Source of the DNA: Candidatus Woesearchaeota archaeon
GTDB lineage: Archaea > Nanobdellota > Nanobdellia > Woesearchaeales > JAGLGH01
Reading direction: 5' to 3'
Assembly (NCBI GenBank): GCA_030670545.1
Contig: DAOVBM010000005.1
Span: 1 to 53,942, forward strand
Length of the DNA stretch: 53,942 nucleotides
Part shown: positions 42,080 through 50,514 of the stretch, piece after piece
Layout of the letters: every line of letters begins with the position of its first letter
How positions within the stretch are numbered: the stretch's first letter is position 1
The notes under the pieces: model-generated
The model's input: only the letters and a program-made list of their open reading frames with translations
Told to the model about the DNA's origin: nothing
Databases searched by the model: none
Program-made: the position numbers and the translations under genes

Positions 42080-43104
42080 TTTTTCTTTAAATAATCAGAT
42101 GTATTGTTCTTAAATATCTTGTTCAATCTTAAAAGATTATATATGGATGAAATATTGAGTGAATAAAGAAAATTGTCCTCAATATGACAGCCGTAGTAGC
42201 ATATCTTACAAGAGCTTATCCTGACATTCGCAATAGCTTTTTTCCACCCAACCTTATTACCATTCATACAATTTCCATTGTTTATAAATTTATAGCATTG
42301 GTAAACATTGCCTGTTGGATCAATTGTGACTGACAAACTACCTAGATAGCACCTTTTGAATATTACTGCACCATTTTTGGAAAAAGATCTTAAAGATGCG
42401 TAAGAATTAATAATAGGCTTGCCTTGCTTTTTCTTGTCTATCAATTGGGTAAAAATCCTTTTAATCTCTTCTTTTTTTGGTATAATTTTGTCAAGGCTTT
42501 CGTATTCAACTTTAGCAAGTTCATTCTGAAAAACTGGCTGAAAATTGATAAAGAATCCCTTATCTTGAGCTGTCTCAATCATGAAATCGATATATGCCTT
42601 ATTCTCGTTAGTAATGACAAATGTTGCTATCTTTCCTGCTTTTATACTTCCTGAATCAAGCGCATCCATAGTCTTCTTATAGTTGCCTTTGCCCCTTATC
42701 TTATCATGCACCTCTTCAGGACCATTAAGGCATGTAATCAATAAATCAAGATGTTGAAGTTCAGTTAGTTTCTTATCAAACAATTCGCAGTTAGTGCTAA
42801 TAGTAGTGAGGATCCCCTTACTTTGGGCAAATTTCAACAGCTTTCCTATATCATCCCTTAATAAGGGCTCTCCCCCAATAAATGTAATCTGTTCACATCC
42901 CTGCTTGCTGAGAGATTCAATCATGCTCAAAGCTGATGCTGTATCCATTTCTTTCTTGTGTGGGAATTCTGAAATCTTACAATATGAGCACTTATTTTGG
43001 CATCTATAGGTACAGACGTAGTTTACTTTTAGAGGTAGTCTTCGCTTCAGTACTCTTGAGACCAAAACTTTAATCCCAGATATTAAATGTTTTTTTATTA
43101 TCAT
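42076..43104 (-). CDS. Radical SAM/SPASM protein, 342 aa
   Basis: First gene of the six-gene minus operon. Cluster cysteines C35/C39/C42 lie in YRCQNKCSYCKI, with FIGGEPLLRDD as GGE motif. The C-terminus has RCYLGSLSVTIDPTGNVYQC and then SCKICYYGCHIEDN, a SPASM-like set nearly the same as in the 345-aa gene at 39389. The two are clear paralogues within one operon, set apart by a methyltransferase and a third radical-SAM gene. ATG 43104 lies about 20 bases from a TATA-like GGTTTTAAATC, consistent with a leaderless message. Confidence 0.88.
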   Translation of the reverse strand: MIIKKHLISGIKVLVSRVLKRRLPLKVNYVCTYRCQNKCSYCKISEFPHKKEMDTASALSMIESLSKQGCEQITFIGGEPLLRDDIGKLLKFAQSKGILTTISTNCELFDKKLTELQHLDLLITCLNGPEEVHDKIRGKGNYKKTMDALDSGSIKAGKIATFVITNENKAYIDFMIETAQDKGFFINFQPVFQNELAKVEYESLDKIIPKKEEIKRIFTQLIDKKKQGKPIINSYASLRSFSKNGAVIFKRCYLGSLSVTIDPTGNVYQCYKFINNGNCMNGNKVGWKKAIANVRISSCKICYYGCHIEDNFLYSLNISSIYNLLRLNKIFKNNTSDYLKKK

Positions 43105-43114
43105 TTGAAAAGTA

Positions 43115-43130
43115 GCTGATTTAAAACCCC
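43115..43130 (-). promoter_or_regulatory. TATA promoter of the radical-SAM/methyltransferase/GT-C operon
   Basis: The minus strand reads GGGGGTTTTAAATCAG. TATA-to-ATG spacing suits a leaderless transcript from 43104. It faces the divergent promoter of the B12-type radical-SAM gene. Confidence 0.4.
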
Positions 43131-43153
43131 CAATCTTAAGAGATGGTGCAAAT

Positions 43154-43163
43154 CTATTTAAAG
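43154..43163 (+). promoter_or_regulatory. TATA promoter of B12-type radical-SAM gene
   Basis: CTATTTAAAG preceded by GCAAAT. Start expected near 43185, exactly at the ATG codons 43185/43188, which argues against the longer reading frame that begins at 43143. Confidence 0.5.
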
Positions 43164-43184
43164 TTTATTGTATTTAAGATAATT

Positions 43185-44606
43185 ATGATGCGCAAAGTAA
43201 TTCTTATTAACCCACCTTATCAAGAAGCTATCAGTTCGGTTTCTCAAATAAGCGTAGGGCCCCCATTAGGATTGGCATACATAGCATCAATGCTTATCAA
43301 GCAAGGGATTAAAGTAAATATACTTGATGCAAATGCCCTTAAGTTTGGTGTCAAGGAAATAATAAGATGGGTGGATAATACCAAGCCTGATATTGTGGGA
43401 CTCACAGCTACAACATCCACCATAAACATATGCAAGAGAATAGCAGATGGGATCAAATCGTTTGCATGGAAAGTTCCTATCGTGGTTGGAGGGATTCATC
43501 CAAGCACATTGCCAAGAGAAACTCTTGAAGATTTCAGAGGTTTTGATTATGTAGTTGAGGGTGAAGGGGAATATACTTTTAGTGAATTGATTTCTGAACT
43601 GAATAAGCCTTCTGGAAAAAACAAACAACCTTGCTTTAAAAAGATAAAAGGTCTTGCATATAGAAATAAGAACAAGATTCATGTCAATGATAAACGACAG
43701 CTAATAGAAAACCTTGATAATATTCCATTTCCTGCAAGACACCTTCTTCCAAATCATTTATATCGCTCTGTTGAATATTCAAACTTCACTACAATTATTG
43801 CCATGCGTGGTTGCCCTGCAAAATGTATATATTGTTCTGTACCTAGCTTTTGTGGGAATCGTCTAAGAAAAAGGAGTCCACAGAATGTAATTGACGAATT
43901 AAAGGAGTGTTTTATGAAATATGGCGTGAAAAGCTTTTCATTCCTAGATGATACATTTACATATGATAAGCAATGGGTAATGGATTTTTGCAGGATGATG
44001 GTTAAAACAGGGCTAAATAAGAAGATGACGTGGCTTTGCCTTACAAGAGTTGATAATGTAGATGATGAATTAATGAAGATGTTGAAAAAAGCAGGATGTT
44101 ATAAGATTGAATTGGGGATAGAATCTGGATCACAAGAGATTCTGCGCAGGATTGGCAAGAATATATCAATTCCACAAATAAGAAAAGCATTTGCAATAGC
44201 AAAAAGGAATAAGATGAAAACAATGGCATTCGCGATAATCGGATTCCCATTCGAAACCAGAAAAGATATTCTGATGACCAAAAAATTGCTTATGAGAATC
44301 AAACCAGATTTTCTGCAGATATCGTATGCAACACCCTATCCTGGAACACCTTTTTATGAATATTGTATGAAAAGGCGATTGATCATGGCTAATGGCTGGT
44401 CGGATTATGTATTCCTAAAAAAATCAAGGGTTAGAAATGAGAAGAATTTGTCAACTAAAGATATCCTTTTGCTAAAGAAATATATTGAACGGTCATTTTA
44501 TCTTCGCCCTTCATATATGATCCAGACTATATTTTATCTAATAACCAGAACAAATAGCCTTAAACTTGTATTTGAAAGAATGTTGGGATTCCTGAAGAAA
44601 ATATAA
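43185..44606 (+). CDS. B12-binding-domain radical SAM protein (BchE/HpnJ-like), 473 aa
   Basis: The N-terminal ~170 residues form a cobalamin-binding-like domain (VILINPPYQE, GPPLGLAYIASML, VNILDANA, IVVGGIHPST, GEGEYTFSEL), although the DxHxxG histidine motif is not seen, so B12 may bind base-off without His or not at all. The radical-SAM core follows with MRGCPAKCIYCSVPS and FLDDTFTYD in place of the GGE strand. LGIESGSQEIL and FAIIGFPFET are typical of the B12 subclass. Start 43185 (MMRKV) fits the promoter. Members perform C-methylation, ring closure or similar steps in lipids, pigments and antibiotics. Confidence 0.88.
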   Translation: MMRKVILINPPYQEAISSVSQISVGPPLGLAYIASMLIKQGIKVNILDANALKFGVKEIIRWVDNTKPDIVGLTATTSTINICKRIADGIKSFAWKVPIVVGGIHPSTLPRETLEDFRGFDYVVEGEGEYTFSELISELNKPSGKNKQPCFKKIKGLAYRNKNKIHVNDKRQLIENLDNIPFPARHLLPNHLYRSVEYSNFTTIIAMRGCPAKCIYCSVPSFCGNRLRKRSPQNVIDELKECFMKYGVKSFSFLDDTFTYDKQWVMDFCRMMVKTGLNKKMTWLCLTRVDNVDDELMKMLKKAGCYKIELGIESGSQEILRRIGKNISIPQIRKAFAIAKRNKMKTMAFAIIGFPFETRKDILMTKKLLMRIKPDFLQISYATPYPGTPFYEYCMKRRLIMANGWSDYVFLKKSRVRNEKNLSTKDILLLKKYIERSFYLRPSYMIQTIFYLITRTNSLKLVFERMLGFLKKI

Positions 44607-44617
44607 GTGATTAATTT

Positions 44618-44633
44618 GGAAATGTTTAAAAAC
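44618..44633 (+). promoter_or_regulatory. BRE/TATA promoter of PP-loop gene
   Basis: GGAAATGTTTAAAAAC gives a BRE-like GGAAA and TATA GTTTAAAA. Predicted start about 44652, at the ATG 44654 (leaderless). Confidence 0.55.
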
Positions 44634-44653
44634 TCTGCAAAGAAATATAAAAG

Positions 44654-45352
44654 ATGGTAAATGAAATATCCTTGATGTTTTCCGGCGGCATTGACTCAAC
44701 CTATGTTGCAATTAAGCTTGCAGAAAAATATAAGAAAATATATCTCCTTAATTATTCTAATGGTTATGGACACACGAAATTTAACAGAGTAAACGCAAGA
44801 GTAAAAGAGCTTGAAAAATTGTATCCCGAAAAATTTGTCTTATTTCAGACATCAATAAAAGATACCTTTGAAAATATTCTCATAAATAATCTTAGAAAAG
44901 AGACAGACATGTTTGGTTCTGCGTTTATATGGTGCTTGTCCTGCAAGCTGTCTATGCATGCAAGAAGCATAATATTCAATAAAAAAAACAAGATAAAAAT
45001 TATCTCTGATGGCTCATCTTATGATACACAATATATGGTTGAACAAACCCCTTTTGCAATAAATATAATCAAAAAGCTTTATAATGAATTCAATCAAGAA
45101 TATATATTTCCTTCTTATAATATATCAAGAGAGAAAAAACGAAAGGAATTAACACAGAAAAAATTAAGGAGGGGATTTAAGCTCTTTGACAGGCATATTG
45201 GCATACAACCTAAATGCTATCCTGGAGAATTATCTTACTCTCCGCTTGTGATTCTAGGAAAACAACCGCACTACAAAGAAGAAGATATCATAAATTATAT
45301 TGAATTGAAACTTCCCATAATTAAGAGCTACATCTTAAGTGAGTTAGAATGA
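44654..45352 (+). CDS. PP-loop ATP pyrophosphatase-type enzyme, 232 aa
   Basis: SLMFSGGIDSTYVA at residues ~6-19 is the PP-loop (SGGxDS) of enzymes that activate a substrate by adenylation, such as asparagine synthetase, QueC, tRNA thiolases and the WbpG/PseA-type sugar amidotransferases. FIWCLSCKLSMHAR near residue 93 adds a CxxC and a His that may bind metal or carry the active thiol. Given the glycan context, amidation or thiolation of a sugar precursor is a reasonable guess; it does not match a standard tRNA-modifying family by eye. It ends in an ATGA overlap with a small membrane protein gene. Confidence 0.8.
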   Translation: MVNEISLMFSGGIDSTYVAIKLAEKYKKIYLLNYSNGYGHTKFNRVNARVKELEKLYPEKFVLFQTSIKDTFENILINNLRKETDMFGSAFIWCLSCKLSMHARSIIFNKKNKIKIISDGSSYDTQYMVEQTPFAINIIKKLYNEFNQEYIFPSYNISREKKRKELTQKKLRRGFKLFDRHIGIQPKCYPGELSYSPLVILGKQPHYKEEDIINYIELKLPIIKSYILSELE

Positions 45353-45522
45353 AAAATAAAAAAACAAGAGGGGTGTGGTTGAAGTATATTTTGTTTATAT
45401 TGCTGCACCTATCCTTCCTGAGTATAGTTTACATCAAATCCCTATTCAATAAGAAATACGAAAACATATTATATTTCTATATGACAAACTTCAAGCGTTG
45501 CCTAAGAAAACTTAATAAATAA
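45349..45522 (+). CDS. Small membrane protein, 57 aa, coupled to PP-loop gene
   Basis: The ATG at 45349 overlaps the stop of the PP-loop gene (ATGA) and the frame runs to TAA 45520-45522. The protein has a basic start (MKNKKTRGVWLKY), one hydrophobic stretch (ILFILLHLSFLSIVYI), and a basic tail (YMTNFKRCLRKLNK). It is positively charged throughout, with one Cys. Short length, but the exact overlap with the upstream stop argues that it is real. It could be a membrane tether for the PP-loop enzyme or a short peptide substrate; neither is shown. Confidence 0.55.
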   Translation: MKNKKTRGVWLKYILFILLHLSFLSIVYIKSLFNKKYENILYFYMTNFKRCLRKLNK

Positions 45523-45554
45523 AGAATTTTGAAAAACCTTAGGTTTTTCTAAAA

Positions 45555-47441
45555 TTATCCATATATATAGTTCCATACTTCAAGTGTTTTTAGGTTCCTT
45601 TTTCCGACCATATAAACAACTCCCCTAACTGATGAAACATTAAGATTAACTTTGGTATACATTTTTGGAAAAAGGCCAACATTTAGGTATTTTTCTTTCT
45701 GTGTGATATATTCCGAATAAGTCTCATCATGATAAAAAAATTGCCAATCAGACCTAAGCTCTTCAGAAAGGCCTAATGCTGAAATATTGCAAGTTTGTGA
45801 ATGAGGGAATCGTTCGTACCACCTTTCATCTTTCTGAAACTCAAGAGACTTAAGAAAGGGGATTGAACTTGCAATTAAAGTAAAGATAATAATTAAACTT
45901 ATGCATCTGATAACAATTGGTTTCAGAATCATTCTGTTTATCTTCTTTTTTGCATGCTTATATAAGTTTAGACATTCTCTTAAGAATGTATCAATTCCAT
46001 AATTTATAAAATATACAAAACTAGGCAATACCATTATAACGAAACTGCTCTTCAATTCTTCCCAATTCTCCTGAACCATCAAGAAAACCATGAATGGGAG
46101 CATGATAAATATCATTAAAATCGCTGATTTTTTCTTGTCCACCAATGACCAAATAATGCCAAGTATTGCAAAAGAGGTCAATATAAAACCAAAACTACGC
46201 ATCAATAATAAAGGGATTGTGATATAATTTGGAAATGGAAAATGTGGAGTCCTGACCATCTTATCAATAAACGGATAATTGAGCATGCCATTAAATCTGA
46301 AATCCAATCCAAGGATATTATGATCAAATTCTGGCCTGTGGCCATAAAGCCCATCATATTGTGTTGGATGGGCAATTATGCTTCCAAATGCAAAGCTTTT
46401 CCAGAGAAGTATTGGAAGAATGAATATAACAGCCCCTATTACGAAATATGATATATTTTTGATAAGCTTTTTGTTAGATTTATTTGTAAGATAAAAATAG
46501 ACTAAAATGGCTGGGGAAAATATCAATGCAACATTCCTCACACCGCCAAGGATTCCATAGGCAATTCCAGCAATAAAATATGATTTTTTCTTGATTATTA
46601 GAAAAAACAGGAGAGATATTATCATTAATGCAATCATATTTGCGTTTAATCTATTGAAATATATTGTGATGGGATTTATCACTGCTATGAACGCTGAAAA
46701 AAAAGCTGTTTTTTCAGAATGTGAGATATGCCTGAATGTGGAAAATATAAAAATGAAAGAAATTACATTGATTAACGAATAAAATAATGCAAACCCTCCC
46801 AACCCGAATAAAACATAAGGCAGCGAGAATATTATACCTCCTCCTATCCTCTGGTCTTTTGAGATTAGTCCAAAATTCTCTTCATCAATTAGATTTTGAG
46901 GTATTTTGCCTTTAAGGTTATAGTCATAAAGAAGGTTTCCGTCAATATCAACAAAATCTATTTTGTCGTTTGCAATGTGCATAGCCGGCGCTGTGATATA
47001 TGTACTCCAATAGTCCTGTGCTGGGCCTTCAAAATTAATCATAGAAAAGAAAAATATAGATATTAGTGTTATGAATAATATTGTATTTTTCAGATTAATT
47101 AAAGGCATTATATGTATTTTGATACTTCTCATACCCTCCATGCCCATTTTTTTTAGGATATTGCGATCTTTTAATACCAATACCAGCAATACACATATAA
47201 TCAAAGAAGTTGAGATAAGCACCAGCCAAATGCTGACAGATGTATTGAATAACCATGCAATAGAAAAATTCACAATAGGCAAAACAAGAATTCCAAATGA
47301 AAGGCTGATTGCGAGTCTTTCCCAAATATCAAGATTCTTGAAAAGTTTTATTGAACAGAGAAAACCAGGCATGACAAATACATACAAAAACAAAAAAATA
47401 TATAGTACCCCATTCTTCAATAATAACAATGCCAAATCCAT
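45555..47441 (-). CDS. GT-C-like multi-pass membrane protein, 628 aa
   Basis: Paralogue of the 708-aa protein at 37266: both share RTP(H/G)FP(F/Y)P near the middle, a large outer loop after helix four and a soluble C-terminus. About ten helices are visible. The loop has EGPAQDYWSTYITAP and DYNLKGKIPQN, the first with the acidic residue seen in GT-C active sites. The start is the ATG 47441 (MDLALLLLKNG), at leaderless distance from a TATA on this strand; the longer frame from TTG 47486 would run into the divergent gene's promoter. Likely an exporter-side glycosyltransferase using lipid-linked sugar. Confidence 0.7.
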   Translation of the reverse strand: MDLALLLLKNGVLYIFLFLYVFVMPGFLCSIKLFKNLDIWERLAISLSFGILVLPIVNFSIAWLFNTSVSIWLVLISTSLIICVLLVLVLKDRNILKKMGMEGMRSIKIHIMPLINLKNTILFITLISIFFFSMINFEGPAQDYWSTYITAPAMHIANDKIDFVDIDGNLLYDYNLKGKIPQNLIDEENFGLISKDQRIGGGIIFSLPYVLFGLGGFALFYSLINVISFIFIFSTFRHISHSEKTAFFSAFIAVINPITIYFNRLNANMIALMIISLLFFLIIKKKSYFIAGIAYGILGGVRNVALIFSPAILVYFYLTNKSNKKLIKNISYFVIGAVIFILPILLWKSFAFGSIIAHPTQYDGLYGHRPEFDHNILGLDFRFNGMLNYPFIDKMVRTPHFPFPNYITIPLLLMRSFGFILTSFAILGIIWSLVDKKKSAILMIFIMLPFMVFLMVQENWEELKSSFVIMVLPSFVYFINYGIDTFLRECLNLYKHAKKKINRMILKPIVIRCISLIIIFTLIASSIPFLKSLEFQKDERWYERFPHSQTCNISALGLSEELRSDWQFFYHDETYSEYITQKEKYLNVGLFPKMYTKVNLNVSSVRGVVYMVGKRNLKTLEVWNYIYG

Positions 47442-47460
47442 AGCAAATTGTATTTTTGCA

Positions 47461-47472
47461 GGATATAAAAAC
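47461..47472 (+). promoter_or_regulatory. Shared divergent TATA region of 628-aa and B12-type radical-SAM genes
   Basis: GGATATAAAAAC is TATA-like on the plus strand, with ATG 47488 at leaderless distance. Its complement, TTTTTATATCC, serves the minus gene starting at 47441. The whole spacer is only 46 bases. Confidence 0.5.
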
Positions 47473-47487
47473 TTATCTGAAAACAAA

Positions 47488-48777
47488 ATGTCAAAACAAA
47501 AAATTCTTTTAGTGAACCCCCCTTTTGGAAGGACTGTAATAAGGGAAGGAAGATGCCAGCAGTATACACTTCCTTTCCAAACTACTTACCCTCCATTGAC
47601 ATTAGCAAACCTTGCCGCCATATTGCAAGGTAAGTATGATGTTAAGATATGGGATTGCATAGCATCCAAGACTAATCTAAAGACTTTTTTAGAAAACGCA
47701 AAAAAATGGCGTTCCGAAATTGTTTTTATCAACACATCTACCCCTACAATCAATGCAGATATTGAAACAGCAAGACTGCTTTATAATTCAATATCATTTG
47801 ATAAAGGATTAAAGCTGAAGAGGCCAAAAATATACATGTTTGGAGCGCATGTTTCCTATTTCAAAGGCAAGATTAATGAAGATTTCTTTGAAATTATTAA
47901 AGGCCCGCCTGAAAGTTTTGCATCAAAACTGATAGGAAAGGATTATGATTTTAGTGAATCACCTATTCCTGCATGGGATATGGTTGACCTTAAGAGATAC
48001 AGGATTCCTTTCAAGAACAAGCATTTTGTATTGATAAGACCATCTATTGGTTGTCCTCACAATTGCAGTTTTTGTATAGCTCCTTTTTATTATGGCAGAA
48101 AAATAAGATATAAGAAAGTTACAGATATCATATCAGAAATTAAAAGTGTAAAAGCCATAGGTATCAATGAATTCTTGTTTTTTTCAGAGACATTTACAGT
48201 TAATAAGTCGTATCTAACCAATCTTTTGAATGAGATAATAAAGAATAATCTTAAGATAAGTTTTACGGCAAACTCCAGGATAGATACTATTGATGAGGAT
48301 ATTCTTAAATTGATGAAGAAAGCTGGATGCTGGATGGTCAGCTTTGGCATAGAGTCAGCTTCCCCGAAGATACTTAAACTTGCAGGCAAGTACATTGATC
48401 CTGCTTTAATCAGAAAAAACATCTTACTTGTAAATAAAGCAGGTATCAGAACATTTGGTCATTTCATATTCGGTCTGCCTGGAGAAACCAAAGAGACAAT
48501 TAAGAAAACAATCTCTTTTTCAAAAGAACTTGCTTTGGATTTTGCTGCGTTTTATATAGCTACTCCTTTTCCAGGAAGCATGCTTTATGAATATTCATCC
48601 AGAAAACAGCATTTTGAGAATTATGAATATTCCAGATACAGAAATGATAAGGAGCTTAATCCAGAACTTGATATCAATCTTAAACTCATAAGGATTTACG
48701 CGTACATATCATTTTATCTTAAAAGGATAATGAATCCACTATATACCATAAAGCTAATAAAATTATTTCTGTCTTGA
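47488..48777 (+). CDS. B12-binding-domain radical SAM protein, 429 aa
   Basis: MSKQKILLVNPPFGRTVIRE starts the cobalamin-binding-like domain, shorter than in the 473-aa relative. The core has PSIGCPHNCSFCIAPF, FFSETFTVNK, then FGIESASPKIL and FGHFIFGLPGET. The long upstream extension of the same frame (back to 47071) lies wholly inside the antisense membrane gene and is not believed; the ATG 47488 agrees with the TATA and with homologues. The C-terminus ends in a basic helical tail (YLKRIMNPLYTIKLIKLF) like the 473-aa protein. It converges with the carbamoyltransferase gene, overlapping by 15 bases. Confidence 0.87.
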   Translation: MSKQKILLVNPPFGRTVIREGRCQQYTLPFQTTYPPLTLANLAAILQGKYDVKIWDCIASKTNLKTFLENAKKWRSEIVFINTSTPTINADIETARLLYNSISFDKGLKLKRPKIYMFGAHVSYFKGKINEDFFEIIKGPPESFASKLIGKDYDFSESPIPAWDMVDLKRYRIPFKNKHFVLIRPSIGCPHNCSFCIAPFYYGRKIRYKKVTDIISEIKSVKAIGINEFLFFSETFTVNKSYLTNLLNEIIKNNLKISFTANSRIDTIDEDILKLMKKAGCWMVSFGIESASPKILKLAGKYIDPALIRKNILLVNKAGIRTFGHFIFGLPGETKETIKKTISFSKELALDFAAFYIATPFPGSMLYEYSSRKQHFENYEYSRYRNDKELNPELDINLKLIRIYAYISFYLKRIMNPLYTIKLIKLFLS

Positions 48778-50472
48778 TTCAACTATGTAATTTCCCATAA
48801 CAAGTTTTCCTTTTCCGGTACGAATCAAGGTATCTATTGCATCCTTTGGACTCATAACAATAGGTTCACCATGGATATTGAAGCTTGTATTAAGGATTGC
48901 GCCGTAACCTGTCACTTTCCTTACTCTCTTCAATATGCCTTTATATGGGCTATTATTGTTGTTTACTATCTGCGGCCTGCATGACCCATCAACACTTGTA
49001 ACTCCTTTAAGATAATCTCTTGCTGAATCTTTAGTCATGTACCCCAGAGTCATAAACCCGCTATCTTGAGTGTACGCTTCGAGCATCTTATTTGCATCAT
49101 CTTCAAGTATAGCAGGACAAAATGGCTGGAACCAATCTCTTCTCTTAATAATATTATTTAGCCTGTTTTTGGTCGTCAGATTATCAGGTAATGCTATAAT
49201 GCTTCTGTTTCCTAGCGCTCTTGGACCATACTCCATCCTGCCTGAAAACCAGTAGACTATATCTCCATCAAGAATGGCATCAGCAGCATATCTGCTGGCA
49301 TTATCATCATAAACAAAATTAATCTTTTTGTTATTCCTGAGTTCTGTGAGTATCAGCTCGTTGCTATATTCAGGTCCAAGGCTTAAGCTTTTAATCATCT
49401 TGCTCCTCCCCCCATAAATCTTATTTGATACAAACAATGCAGCCCCTACAGCAAGCCCCCCATCCCCCATATGTGGAAATATAAACCATTTTCTTATGTC
49501 TGATTTGCTTACTACTTTCATATTATGCTTTATGTTGGATGCTATACCTCCACTGAATACTGCATTATGGATGCCAGTCTCTTTAATCCAGTATTTTGCA
49601 AGATTAATGCAATGATGCTCAAGCGCATCCTGAGCCATCCTGCAGAAAGTTTCCTTATTGCAACTGTACAACAATGCTTGAAGCGTCCTGAATCTCCTTT
49701 CAAGGGGCATTGTTGATTTTATTCTCCCTTCTTCCAGTCTAAAGAATCTGGCCATTGGATTTAATTGTATTGGTATGTGAGGGGAATAATCTGCAAGACT
49801 CATCACTTTCCCCTCATCCTCAAGAATTCTCATTCCAAGAAGGGAAGTTACTTCCTGAAAAAAGAGCCCAAGAGAATCTTTTGACTTTGTCCTTATTAAT
49901 TCTGTTATCTCATCTTTTTCCCCTATGCTAACAGTAGAACTATAACCATCTCCAATCCCGTCAATTGTGAATACCACTGCCTTTTTTATGCCGCTTGGGA
50001 AATATGCACATGCTGCGTGAGCTTTATGATGGTCTATATCATACAATCTGAAATTTTTGAACCCCATCTTCCTTAGCGCATCTTTGATTTTATAATGGGA
50101 TATTTTTCTAAACATGATGTTAGCTCGAAATTTCCCAGTATGATTCAATATCCTTCTGTTAATATTCTCAAAACGTGCCTTTCTTATTCTTCTTCGCACA
50201 TAATAATAATTCTCTTTTATTTTAGGCACAAGCCTTGTTAGTGTCAGTGAAAAGTCTCTAGTGCTGTATGCAATATCCTGTATGTCATCTGGTCTGGAAG
50301 CCATAGCTTTCAGGCAGTATAGTATTGAATTTTTTGGAAATCCTATCTCAAGTTTACGTCGAGTAAACCTTTCTTCGTTTACTGCAACACAGATTCTGCC
50401 TTTATCAACTATACATGCTCCCGAGTCATGCCCATCCCATATGCCTAATATCCTACTCTCAGTTCTCGCCAT
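48763..50472 (-). CDS. NodU/CmcH/TobZ-family carbamoyltransferase, 569 aa
   Basis: It has the full two-part architecture of this family. The N-terminal Kae1/ASKHA-like part shows ILGIWDGHDSGACIVDKGRI and DHHKAHAACAYFPSG (the HHxxHA metal site near residue 147). VFSGGIASNIKHNMK and DGGLAVGAAL follow near residue 310, and the C-terminal YrdC-like part has GRMEYGPRALGNRSII, RRDWFQPFCPAI and AILNTSFNIHGEPIV. The enzyme makes carbamoyl-AMP and transfers the carbamoyl group to a sugar hydroxyl, as in Nod factors and tobramycin. In this locus it would decorate the surface glycan. Its ATG at 50472 has a TATA at leaderless distance. Confidence 0.93.
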   Translation of the reverse strand: MARTESRILGIWDGHDSGACIVDKGRICVAVNEERFTRRKLEIGFPKNSILYCLKAMASRPDDIQDIAYSTRDFSLTLTRLVPKIKENYYYVRRRIRKARFENINRRILNHTGKFRANIMFRKISHYKIKDALRKMGFKNFRLYDIDHHKAHAACAYFPSGIKKAVVFTIDGIGDGYSSTVSIGEKDEITELIRTKSKDSLGLFFQEVTSLLGMRILEDEGKVMSLADYSPHIPIQLNPMARFFRLEEGRIKSTMPLERRFRTLQALLYSCNKETFCRMAQDALEHHCINLAKYWIKETGIHNAVFSGGIASNIKHNMKVVSKSDIRKWFIFPHMGDGGLAVGAALFVSNKIYGGRSKMIKSLSLGPEYSNELILTELRNNKKINFVYDDNASRYAADAILDGDIVYWFSGRMEYGPRALGNRSIIALPDNLTTKNRLNNIIKRRDWFQPFCPAILEDDANKMLEAYTQDSGFMTLGYMTKDSARDYLKGVTSVDGSCRPQIVNNNNSPYKGILKRVRKVTGYGAILNTSFNIHGEPIVMSPKDAIDTLIRTGKGKLVMGNYIVESRQK

Positions 50473-50482
50473 TTTATAGGAA

Positions 50483-50499
50483 GATTTTTAAATTTATTT
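50483..50499. promoter_or_regulatory. Divergent TATA region of carbamoyltransferase and flippase-like genes
   Basis: TTTTTAAATTTATTTTA serves as TATA on the plus strand (ATG 50515) and its complement on the minus strand (ATG 50472). The spacer is only 42 bases. Confidence 0.45.
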
Positions 50500-50514
50500 T
50501 AATTACATCATAAT

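Noticed and set aside
43143-43184. Longer start of the 473-aa radical-SAM gene
   Set aside because: The extension contains the promoter TATA region (43154-43163) itself.
47071-47487. N-terminal extension of the B12-type radical-SAM gene
   Set aside because: It lies entirely antisense to the GT-C-like gene, and homologues and the TATA both support ATG 47488.
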